Source: Boseongicola sp. SB0662_bin_57
Lineage (GTDB): Bacteria; Pseudomonadota; Alphaproteobacteria; Rhodobacterales; Rhodobacteraceae
Direction: 5' to 3'
Assembly: GCA_009839535.1 (NCBI GenBank)
Contig: VXPN01000458.1
Coordinates: 1 to 14,206, forward strand
Length of the DNA: 14,206 bases
Below, one piece after another: positions 6,287 to 13,286 of the stretch. The notes below the pieces were generated by a model that had not been told where the DNA came from, searched no databases, and saw only the letters and a list, made by a program, of their open reading frames with translations. The number at the start of each line of letters is the position of its first letter. The first letter of the stretch is position 1. The position numbers and the translations under genes were made by a program.

Positions 6287-7285
6287 ATGCACCCAAACTC
6301 CCAGGCGCAGGCCATGATGCTCCTCACCGTGTCGCTCGGAAAGCCCGGCAGCGCGAGCGAAAGGCCGCTTTCCGCGAGAGAATGGTCACGCTTCGCAGCC
6401 TGGCTGAAGGAACGCGGGCTGGAACCGTCGGATCTTGTGAAGGGTGACCTCAAGTCCACGCTTTCCGGCTGGATCGACCGAACGGTTCCGTTGTCCCGGC
6501 TCGAGCACCTCCTGGGCCGAGGGGGCGCACTGGGGCTGGCCCTCGAAAGGTGGCGGCGTGCGGGCATTTGGGTCGTTGCACGTTCGGATCCGGAATATCC
6601 GGACCGCCTGAAGAGTCGGCTGCGGCCGGGTTCCCCGCCAATCCTCTTCGGTTGCGGCAACATGGCGCTGCTTGGCCGGGGAGGGCTTGCGGTCGTCGGG
6701 TCCAGGAATGCAGGCCGTGAAGATCTGGAGTTTGCAGAGAACCTCGGCAGTGCGGCCGCGCGGCAAGGGTTTTCGATCGTGTCCGGCGGAGCGCGGGGCG
6801 TTGACGAACGCGCGATGCTCGGATCTCTCGGCAATGGCGGAACCGCGATCGGCGTATTGGCGGACAGCCTGCTGCGCGCCGGAACTTCCGAGAGGTTCAG
6901 GAAGCATCTTCTTGCGGAAGATCTGGTGCTGGTAACGCCGTTCAATCCGGAGGCCGGGTTCAACGTTGGCAACGCGATGGCTCGCAATCGGTGCATTTAC
7001 TGCCTTGCCGAGACTGCAGTCGTGATAAGCAGCACGCCGGACAAGGGCGGGACCTGGAACGGAGCCCTGGAAGACCTGAAGGCCGCATGGGTGCCATTGT
7101 GGGTCAAGCGCACCGAGAACGAGAGCTCCGGGAATCCCGAACTGGTCAGGAGAGGGGGGAGGTGGCTTCCTGACGATCTGGCTTCGCTGGAGTGCCTGAT
7201 GAACGGCTCAACGGACGGAGGTGGCGACTTCGATCACTCCGGCCTTCCCCTCTTCGAGGATCTGCAACGCGACGCTGTTCGGTGA
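6287..7285 (+). CDS. DprA/SMF-family DNA-processing protein (ShosA-like partner of the helicase-PRTase)
   Basis: 332 residues. An N-terminal helical region (about 1-90) precedes the DprA segment DPEYPDRLKSRL (101-112), then the Rossmann-like fold with GLAVVGSR (133-140) and IVSGGARGVD (164-173), GFNVGNAMARNR (224-235, matching the FPxRNR of DprA), and KGGTWNGA (253-260). Canonical DprA loads RecA on single-stranded DNA in transformation. This type instead resembles the DprA-like antitoxin of the ShosTA pair and the stand-alone accessory DprA proteins. ATG 6287 lies one base after the helicase TGA, implying translational coupling; the same frame opens upstream at 6206, but that part overlaps the helicase and matches nothing. 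The C-terminus carries LPLF (320-323), resembling sliding-clamp-binding peptides. There is no competence operon nearby, so a chromosomal transformation role is unlikely. Confidence 0.9.
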   Translation: MHPNSQAQAMMLLTVSLGKPGSASERPLSAREWSRFAAWLKERGLEPSDLVKGDLKSTLSGWIDRTVPLSRLEHLLGRGGALGLALERWRRAGIWVVARSDPEYPDRLKSRLRPGSPPILFGCGNMALLGRGGLAVVGSRNAGREDLEFAENLGSAAARQGFSIVSGGARGVDERAMLGSLGNGGTAIGVLADSLLRAGTSERFRKHLLAEDLVLVTPFNPEAGFNVGNAMARNRCIYCLAETAVVISSTPDKGGTWNGALEDLKAAWVPLWVKRTENESSGNPELVRRGGRWLPDDLASLECLMNGSTDGGGDFDHSGLPLFEDLQRDAVR

Positions 7286-7337
7286 ATGCGGTCGATTGAA
7301 GCGACATTCCCGACTTCATAGCGCAGCACTTCGCGCT

Positions 7338-9080
7338 TCATCCAAATCGATCGCAGCCCAGATCGCCGATCACGTGAGCCGTCGCTCCCGGATCGATCGT
7401 CCCGAGATCCTCGTCCGTGGCCTCGTGAGGGCCCAAGTCGGAGGGCGTGACGCCCTCGGGCAGGGAGGATGTGTCCACGATGACATTTCGTCCTGTCGAC
7501 TTGGCAAAGACCCGGTCGGTCCCTGGAACGACGAACGCGACCTCCGCAAGCTCCGCACAGGCGTTGCGGACGAAGGCCATGGCTTCATGCGAGGCAAGCC
7601 TGTGACCGATGACCTGATCGGCGGTCCTTGCATTGACGTCGACGTGACGGAACCGCTCGACGTCGCACAGCCGCTCCAGATCCAGGACGACGAAATTGCC
7701 GTTCTGGCCGAAGGCGATCGTCCGAGGGGGGTCGCCCAGGGGAACCGAGTTGTCCAGGAACTCGTAGTGGACCCATCGATCTTCCAGCCGCGCCCAGGCG
7801 AAGAACAGGCCAGGCATGCCGGAATAGGCCTCGATGTTGTGATACAGAAGATCGTCCACCGCCTTGTAGCGTCCGGTTTCCAGCCCGCGGTCCCACGCCC
7901 TGACCACGGTCTCTTCAGGTGGCGTGATCAGGAAGAACATGTAGATGCGGGCGCCGAAGCGCGTGAGCAGGCTGCTTTCGGCGGCCCCGGTCTTCGCGGT
8001 CAGGAAGCTGTCAAACCGAAACCGGTCGATCAGCATGTGCGGAACCGTGCCGCTTGACGCCTTCCGGGCCATCAAGGCGTCGAGCTTCCGGTCGATGATT
8101 TCCAGTTCCTGACCGGTCAGCATGGCCGCGTACTTGTAGTCGTCGTCCAGCCCGTCATAGTCGATCAGGAGCTTTCGCCAGTAGTCCGGGCTGATGATCG
8201 CGAAGTTCTTCCAGTCGATCCCGAGCGCCTCCGCGATGCGGCGCTGCTGGCTGCGGATCGAGCTCTTGCCGCTCGCGGACGCGCCCTTCGCGTTGAGAAC
8301 GACCGGTTCGGACTGCGGCGGCAGCCGGAAGAACCCAAGCCTTTCCGCCGCGATGTCGAAGAGGGGAGCCACGCGCCTGGCAAGCAGCGCGTCGACATGA
8401 TCGTTCGACACCATGTTGACGGCGACTTCCTCGATGATGTCCTTGGGCAGCATGAGGGAACCCCTGTGCGCCAGGACAGCGCCAACCGTACGGGACATCG
8501 CCCTGAAGCAGGATGCATGAAGCGGTTCGGCTTCGTCATCCGCGCGCCCTGCCCATGCTGCGCTGGCGGCCAGCGCGCGGTCGTCGCGGGACGCGGTTGG
8601 CGGCTTGGGAGATTCACGCCCGAACAGACGGCCAAGGAACCCCTTTGGCTCGGCGACAGGCTGGCATCCAAAGATGCTGTCCTCCAGCTCCTTGCGGATC
8701 ACGGTCCTGGCGCGAGACCGCGCGTCTTCGAATTCGCGCCGCAGGTCAGGGAGTCGCGGCTCGACTTCCATGGCGTAGATGTCAGCCGCCATGTTGCGGA
8801 GGTTGATGCCGAGATCGGCGTAAGACGGGCCGTCCGGGACGTGCGTTTCCGCGGTCACGCGGATCATGACATGGTGCAGCAGGAGGCGCTCCGGACGAAA
8901 GGTGGCCAGTTCCTGCGGTTTCAGGCCGGTCGCTTCCGCAAGGTCGCGGGCCTTTTCCCACGGCACAAGGCCGTTGGCCGGATCGTAGATCGTGACCCGG
9001 GACATGAGTTGCGGCTTGATCGTCGAGGAGAGGCCCGGATTCCAGGGACCATGCTTCGTGTCGGCGACAGCCGTGTTCAT
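7338..9080 (-). CDS. Large P-loop protein with zeta-toxin/kinase-like ATPase domain, last gene of the TTT operon
   Basis: 580 residues, no signal peptide or membrane segment. The first 250 or so residues are predicted soluble and mostly helical, with charged stretches and a low-complexity linker near 155-185. A Walker A motif GASASGKS lies at 266-273, preceded by the hydrophobic strand PVVLNAK. Downstream come SPDYWRKLLIDYDGL, LIDRFRFDSF and YMFFLITPPEETVVRAWDRG, an arrangement seen in zeta-toxin-like and other small-molecule or peptidoglycan-precursor kinases: strand, P-loop, substrate-binding Asp/Arg, then an Arg-rich lid. The ATG at 9080 overlaps the tctA TGA by 4 bases (GGGA 5 bases upstream), so translation should be coupled to the transporter. 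It converges with the dprA-like gene with a 52-base gap lacking a clear terminator. The precise function is unknown; a kinase acting on an imported compound or a toxin-like enzyme are both possible. Confidence 0.75.
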   Translation of the reverse strand: MNTAVADTKHGPWNPGLSSTIKPQLMSRVTIYDPANGLVPWEKARDLAEATGLKPQELATFRPERLLLHHVMIRVTAETHVPDGPSYADLGINLRNMAADIYAMEVEPRLPDLRREFEDARSRARTVIRKELEDSIFGCQPVAEPKGFLGRLFGRESPKPPTASRDDRALAASAAWAGRADDEAEPLHASCFRAMSRTVGAVLAHRGSLMLPKDIIEEVAVNMVSNDHVDALLARRVAPLFDIAAERLGFFRLPPQSEPVVLNAKGASASGKSSIRSQQRRIAEALGIDWKNFAIISPDYWRKLLIDYDGLDDDYKYAAMLTGQELEIIDRKLDALMARKASSGTVPHMLIDRFRFDSFLTAKTGAAESSLLTRFGARIYMFFLITPPEETVVRAWDRGLETGRYKAVDDLLYHNIEAYSGMPGLFFAWARLEDRWVHYEFLDNSVPLGDPPRTIAFGQNGNFVVLDLERLCDVERFRHVDVNARTADQVIGHRLASHEAMAFVRNACAELAEVAFVVPGTDRVFAKSTGRNVIVDTSSLPEGVTPSDLGPHEATDEDLGTIDPGATAHVIGDLGCDRFG

Positions 9081-10597
9081 TCAGTCCCGCTTGTTGCGCC
9101 AGCCCGCCGACGCCGGACGTTGAGCCAGATTGGGTAGATCATCAGCGCCAGGGCCAGAAGCATGCAGGTGAGCGATATCGGGCGCTCGAAGAACGTCATG
9201 ACGTCGCCCCGGCTCGATATCAGCGATTGTCGCAGCGATCGTTCCGCGAGCGGACCCAGGACGATTGCCAGCACCGCCGGTGCGACCGGGTAGTTGAGCT
9301 TGCGCATCAGGTAGCCGCCGAGGCCCAGGAGCAGCATGAGCCAGACATCGAACATCCGGTCGGTCGTCGCGAACACGCCCACGAAGCACAGGATGAAGAT
9401 GATCGGGGTCAGAATCGTGAAGGGCATTGCAAGAACCCGCACGAAGATCGGGATGAGCGCGAGGTTCAGCGCAACGGTCACGAAATTCGCGACGTACATC
9501 GAGCCGATGAGGCCCCAGACGAAGTCGGGCCTGTCCGTGAAGAGCAGGGGGCCCGGTCTCAGTCCCCAGATGATCATGCCGCCAAGGAGAATCGCCGTGG
9601 TCGGCGAGCCTGGAATGCCGAGGGTGATCATCGGGAGCATGGATCCCGTGGAGGCTGCGTTGTTCGCCGCCTCGGGCGCTGCGACACCGGAAACGTTTCC
9701 CTTTCCGAAGCTGTCCGGATCCTTCGCGAATGTCTTGGTCAGGCCGTACGACATGAGCGATGCCGGCGTGGCTCCTGCAGCCGGAAGGGTTCCCACGAAG
9801 AATCCCAGAGCCGAGCCAAGCGCGGTGGTGGGAAGATACTCGCGGACGTGAGAGAGGTTTTTCTTGAAGCTCTTCCAGGTGCTGCTCACCGCATGAATCC
9901 TGACCTCGCCCTTGGTGTTCTCGAGCGTCCACAGCATCTCGCCGATGCCGTAGATGCCGATGGCGAGCACGAGGAAGCCGATTCCGCGTTGCAGCTCCAC
10001 GAAGTCGAAGAAGATCATTCGCGGCTGGCCGGAGATGATGTCGAAGCCGACCGCTGCCATCACGAGTCCAAGGAGGATCGAAAAGATCGTCTTCGGGATG
10101 TCGTCGCCGCCGAGACCGATGAAGGTCGCGAAGGCAAGAACCATGAGGGCGAACTCTTCCTGCGGACCGAACTTCAGGGCAAACACCGCAAGCGGTGGCG
10201 CAAAGAGCGTGAAGAGGACGACCGAGATCGTGCCCCCAATGAATGACGCCACGGCGGCAGCCGTGAGCGCCTGGTCCGCCTTGCCTTGCTGTGCCATGGG
10301 CCTTCCGTCAAAGACCGTGGCCACGGCCGTCGAGGCGCCTGGAATGCCAAGCGTTATCGAACTGACGGCGCCACCGTACATGGCGCCGTAGTAGAGCGCG
10401 GCGAGGAAGATGATGGCCGCAGTGGGCGGCACGAGAAACGTCACCGGCAAGAGGATCGCCACCCCGTTGACGGAGCCAAGCCCCGGCATCGCGCCGATGA
10501 ACAGCCCGGCCAGGCACCCGACGAAGATCATCATGAGATTGAGGGGCTCAAAGGCTTGCAGCAGTCCCGCGCCCAGAAGTGTTGCGATGTCCAGCAT
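9077..10597 (-). CDS. tctA: TctA family large membrane subunit of a tripartite tricarboxylate transporter
   Basis: 506 residues, strongly hydrophobic, with about 11-12 predicted membrane helices. The signature loops of TctA are clear: GAMPGLGSVNG near the start, TLGIPGASTAV at about residue 82, and in the second half GTLPAAGATPASLMSYG and TLGIPGSPTTAILLGG. The two related GIPG loops reflect the internal duplication of the family. The protein forms the inner-membrane permease with TctB and takes substrate from TctC. Length is the usual 500 or so. ATG 10597 has a GGGA 8 bases upstream and follows tctB by 22 bases. Its stop overlaps the start of the P-loop protein gene. The transported compound is probably a carboxylate but cannot be named. 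Confidence 0.96.
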   Translation of the reverse strand: MLDIATLLGAGLLQAFEPLNLMMIFVGCLAGLFIGAMPGLGSVNGVAILLPVTFLVPPTAAIIFLAALYYGAMYGGAVSSITLGIPGASTAVATVFDGRPMAQQGKADQALTAAAVASFIGGTISVVLFTLFAPPLAVFALKFGPQEEFALMVLAFATFIGLGGDDIPKTIFSILLGLVMAAVGFDIISGQPRMIFFDFVELQRGIGFLVLAIGIYGIGEMLWTLENTKGEVRIHAVSSTWKSFKKNLSHVREYLPTTALGSALGFFVGTLPAAGATPASLMSYGLTKTFAKDPDSFGKGNVSGVAAPEAANNAASTGSMLPMITLGIPGSPTTAILLGGMIIWGLRPGPLLFTDRPDFVWGLIGSMYVANFVTVALNLALIPIFVRVLAMPFTILTPIIFILCFVGVFATTDRMFDVWLMLLLGLGGYLMRKLNYPVAPAVLAIVLGPLAERSLRQSLISSRGDVMTFFERPISLTCMLLALALMIYPIWLNVRRRRAGATSGTE

Positions 10598-10619
10598 GTC
10601 TTGTTCCCAACCCTCGGGC

Positions 10620-11147
10620 CTACATCAGGTACTGCCAGCGGAAATTGTCGATCCAGAGAAATCCGTCCTCGAATGCCTTCGCGCCCTTGGGGAGGTATTT
10701 CGTGAGCTGCCATTCGAAGAGAAAATAGATGAGAAGCACCATGCCGACGCACATGCTCACGGTGGAGCGCCAGGCGTGCTTGCCGATCACCCGCATGTAG
10801 AACCCGAGGAACAGCGCTGTGGCGATGTAGGTTCCCACGACGTGCACGAGCAGGAGCATGACCGTAAGCGCCGCGAACGAGATCAGGACGAGCCCGAGAC
10901 TCTGGCCATCGATGTAGGGTGCCTTGTTCCGGCTCTCCGGAGTCGCGCCTCGGAACCAGCGAACCAGCGTCCAGAGCGACGCCAGCGCCATCCCTCCGCT
11001 CAGCCAGAAGGGCCAGACGCCAGCGCCAGGGCCCCTGCCTTCAACCCAGCCGATGTGCAGGTCGTCCGCAGTGACGTTCCACATCAGCCCGAGCGACAGC
11101 AGGAGCAGCCCTGCAGCCATCAGAAGTTCCGCGGATCGTGTCGACAT
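10620..11147 (-). CDS. tctB: TctB family small membrane subunit of the TTT transporter
   Basis: 175 residues with four predicted membrane helices: near the N-terminus (ELLMAAGLLLLSLGLMWNV), after GAGVWPFWLSGGMALASL, then LVLISFAALTVMLLLVHVV, and the last around SMCVGMVLLIYFLFEWQL. GRGPGAGVWPFW is the typical TctB loop and YLPKG near the end is also typical. TctB sequences diverge strongly, so identity rests on topology, this loop and the position between tctC and tctA. ATG 11147 is chosen because GGGAGAGG lies just upstream and the first helix begins at once; the frame stays open to 11294, but this extension falls in the intergenic hairpin region. Confidence 0.93.
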   Translation of the reverse strand: MSTRSAELLMAAGLLLLSLGLMWNVTADDLHIGWVEGRGPGAGVWPFWLSGGMALASLWTLVRWFRGATPESRNKAPYIDGQSLGLVLISFAALTVMLLLVHVVGTYIATALFLGFYMRVIGKHAWRSTVSMCVGMVLLIYFLFEWQLTKYLPKGAKAFEDGFLWIDNFRWQYLM

Positions 11148-11232
11148 CTTGCCTCTCCCTGCAGGCCGCGATCCATGCGCGACCTGATTGGTGCGGGAAC
11201 CCGGGTTCTCGCCTTGCCTGCCAATGCGTAGG

Positions 11233-11260
11233 GCTCCGGGCCGGCAGCCCGGCCCGGAGC
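11233..11260 (-). promoter_or_regulatory. GC-rich hairpin between tctC and tctB
   Basis: An 11-base perfect stem (GCTCCGGGCCG paired with CGGCCCGGAGC) closes a 6-base loop just after the tctC stop. On the minus-strand transcript it is not followed by a run of U, so it is unlikely to be a full terminator. Such hairpins behind binding-protein genes usually protect the upstream message and lower downstream expression, which would give excess TctC over TctB/TctA. On the plus strand it is followed by a T-rich stretch (TCTTTCTTATT), so it could stop antisense transcription. Confidence 0.6.
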
Positions 11261-11268
11261 GGTCTTTC

Positions 11269-12252
11269 TTATTCGCCGGTGATCGCGCCGGCACCGACCT
11301 GGGCGATCAGCTTCTTGTGCGCCTCGACCTGGCTGGCGTGAAAGCTGGCCAGATCGCCGCCCTTGAGCATGCCGTCGCAGGTGAGTCCGTCGGACACGCA
11401 GAATTCCTGCCATTCCGCGCTGTCAAACAGCGTCTGGAATAGATCCGTGTAGAACTCAACCGCTTCCGCCGACATGCCCGGAGGGCCGTTGACCGAGCGC
11501 TGCATGTAGTACTCGATGTCCACTCCGAGTTCCCTTGCGGTCGGGACGTCCGGGAACGCGGCCATCCGCTCGCCGGTGAACTGCACCAGCGGCTTCGAGT
11601 CGCCGGCCTCGTAGAAGGCAAGCTGCTCGGAGGGGTTGTTGACCGTCGAGTCGATCTGCTTGCCGATCAGGTTCTTGGCCACGGTGCCTCCACCCGGAAA
11701 CGGAATGTAGGTCACCTCGTAGTCGAAGGCCGCTTCCATCATTGCCGTCAGGACGCTGTCCTCCTGGCCGGAACCGGTGCCGCCGACCTTCCAGTCCAGC
11801 CCGGCACCCTTCACCGCAGCGACATAGGAGTCGAGGTCGGTGATGTCCTCGCGGTCGGTGTGAACCCAAAGGAGGAACGTGTCCATCGCCATCAATCCGA
11901 TGGGCGTGAACTGAGTCACGTCAACTCCGAGGTCCTCCTGGATGATCGGGGTGGTGTAGAAGCTGTTCAGCGTCATCATCACCGTGTGATCGTCCCCGGC
12001 CTTGTCCTGCATGTAGCGCAGGGCTTCGGCACCGGAGCCGCCGGGCTTGTTGATCGGAATGAACGGGCGCGAACTCAGGCCCTTCTGTTCGATCAGGCCC
12101 TGAAGCAGGCGCGCGATCTGGTCTGCGCCGCCTCCGGTTCCCGCCATGATGATGAACTCCACCGGCTTGCGTGGCTGCCACTCCGCCATTGCGACCGGTG
12201 CCGATACGGCCAACGCCAGGGCGCTAGCCAAAAGTGTCTTCAGGTATTTCAT
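11269..12252 (-). CDS. tctC: TctC family periplasmic substrate-binding protein
   Basis: 327 residues. A classic Sec signal peptide covers residues 1-23 (two Lys, a hydrophobic core rich in Ala/Leu, cleavage after AMA). The mature protein is a Bug/TctC-type Venus-flytrap binding protein: WQPRKPVEFIIMAGTGGGAD is the opening strand and ligand loop, followed by INKPGGSGAEAL, the hinge segment WKVGGTGSGQED and the loop FPGGGTVAKNLIGKQID; PDVPTARELG near residue 240 is a family hallmark. It captures the substrate for TctAB. ATG 12252 has AAGGGAG 6 bases upstream; the longer frame to 12750 crosses the usp gene and is not real. Ligand identity cannot be read from the sequence. Confidence 0.95.
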   Translation of the reverse strand: MKYLKTLLASALALAVSAPVAMAEWQPRKPVEFIIMAGTGGGADQIARLLQGLIEQKGLSSRPFIPINKPGGSGAEALRYMQDKAGDDHTVMMTLNSFYTTPIIQEDLGVDVTQFTPIGLMAMDTFLLWVHTDREDITDLDSYVAAVKGAGLDWKVGGTGSGQEDSVLTAMMEAAFDYEVTYIPFPGGGTVAKNLIGKQIDSTVNNPSEQLAFYEAGDSKPLVQFTGERMAAFPDVPTARELGVDIEYYMQRSVNGPPGMSAEAVEFYTDLFQTLFDSAEWQEFCVSDGLTCDGMLKGGDLASFHASQVEAHKKLIAQVGAGAITGE

Positions 12253-12294
12253 GGTTTTCTCCCTTTGGATCTTCCACAACTTGACGCCCCTGAC

Positions 12295-12330
12295 GCGCCG
12301 AACGCCGGTCTTCGCCGACTGTTCGGGCGC
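12295..12330. repeat. Imperfect inverted repeat between the universal stress protein gene and tctC
   Basis: GCGCCGAAC (12295-12303) pairs with GTTCGGGCGC (12321-12330) with one bulged base and a 17-base loop. It lies in the 121-base gap before tctC. It could be an intercistronic RNA hairpin or an operator for a separate tctC promoter; I see no convincing -35/-10 pair in the gap. Confidence 0.35.
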
Positions 12331-12373
12331 TGCAAGGAGCGACGAATTCGATCGGTTTCCTGCATCTTCTGCC

Positions 12374-13222
12374 TCAATGAACCAAAACCACTGGCAAATC
12401 CGCCTTGGCGACGACGACCTGGCTGTTGCCGCCAAAGATCGTCTCGCGTTCATAGCTTTCGTGATAGGCGCCCATGACCAGCATGTCGGCGCCGGCCGAC
12501 CTGGCTTCCGCGAGAAGCTGGTCGCCGACAATGGACCCGCGGGCCTCGAAACGCCGGATCGCCGAAGATATGCCCTTGGATTCGAGATAGCGCTGAAGCT
12601 CGTCGGAACTTGCCGGATGGTCCGTGGACCCGGACGACATGATCGTGACGGATTCGGCGCTCGCGATGATCGGCATGGCCAGTCCCACCGCGCGTGACGC
12701 CTCGATGGAGCCGTTCCACGCAATTGCAACATGGGTTCCGAGGCGATCATTGGCCGAATCCGTGTCGGGGCACATCATGACCGGTCGGCCCGACGAAAAC
12801 AGCGCCGATTTCAAGGTATTCGCCCCAAGCTTCGCGCCTTCGGGCTGCGGCACGCAGATAAGGTCGGCCACGCGGCCGTAGTGACGGACCGCGTCGACCT
12901 GCTTGCCCTCGTACTCGATGAATCGGGCGGTTGCCGTGCCCGGCTGCGGATCTGCGTCCTTCAGGCCGAATTCCTCTGCAAGCGTCTGGAACTCGGTCGC
13001 GAGCTGCGTGCGCGTGACATCGGCGTTCCGGCCGGCAGCCTCCTCGATCTGCTTTCTCAGCACGCTGGGCATGACGACGCCATACGGCATCATGTCTTCC
13101 GGCGTGGGATGGCAGTGCACGATCCGGACATGCGCGCCGAATCGCCTGGCAAGGACGGTGGCATGGGCAAGCACGTTCCTGCCCTTTCCGTCACCGCGAA
13201 CCGGCAGCATGATCGTATGCAA
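12374..13222 (-). CDS. Tandem-domain universal stress protein (UspA family)
   Basis: 282 residues with two Usp folds. The first runs from THTIMLPVRGDG-like opening residues to LICVPQPEG and SGRPVMMC. The second starts at HVAIAWNGSIEASRAV and ends with ADMLVMGAYHESYERE-type residues, IFGGNSQVVV and PVVLVH, the usual ATP-binding loop pattern G-x2-H-S followed by GG-x-S. Usp proteins commonly sit beside TTT and TRAP transporter genes in alphaproteobacteria, where they may sense ATP or energy state. The start is unusual: the family begins 2-4 residues before TIMLPVRG, and the fitting codon is TTG at 13222, with GGGAA 6 bases upstream. GTG at 13237 is the alternative. An ATG start would be either internal (13210) or far upstream in unrelated sequence. 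It follows the formyltransferase gene by 64 bases. Confidence 0.87.
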   Translation of the reverse strand: MHTIMLPVRGDGKGRNVLAHATVLARRFGAHVRIVHCHPTPEDMMPYGVVMPSVLRKQIEEAAGRNADVTRTQLATEFQTLAEEFGLKDADPQPGTATARFIEYEGKQVDAVRHYGRVADLICVPQPEGAKLGANTLKSALFSSGRPVMMCPDTDSANDRLGTHVAIAWNGSIEASRAVGLAMPIIASAESVTIMSSGSTDHPASSDELQRYLESKGISSAIRRFEARGSIVGDQLLAEARSAGADMLVMGAYHESYERETIFGGNSQVVVAKADLPVVLVH

Positions 13223-13286
13223 CGCGCATTCCCGCACTAGGTTCGGCCTCCGATCCCGGTCGTATCCTGCTCCGCCAGTTTCACGG

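Noticed and set aside
7284..7309. Possible terminator between the convergent dprA-like and P-loop protein genes
   Set aside because: GAATG and CATTC can pair, but the stem is short, interrupted and lacks a T-run on either side.
4060..7340. Attachment-site or transposon-end repeats flanking the helicase/DprA pair
   Set aside because: I looked for direct or inverted repeats at the two borders, for a tRNA gene and for an integrase or transposase, and found none.
7221..8057. 278-codon plus-strand frame overlapping the end of the dprA-like gene
   Set aside because: It lies antisense to the P-loop protein gene, whose frame continues for 580 codons with a Walker A motif and couples to tctA. No motif is seen in the plus frame.
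9227..10246. 339-codon open frame on the plus strand opposite tctA
   Set aside because: It is antisense to an unmistakable tctA. Its translation is a highly charged run rich in Glu, Arg, His and Asp, typical of the shadow of a hydrophobic protein gene.
12253..12750. Long N-terminal extension of the tctC frame
   Set aside because: It crosses the usp gene in another frame. The signal peptide and ribosome binding site place the real start at 12252.
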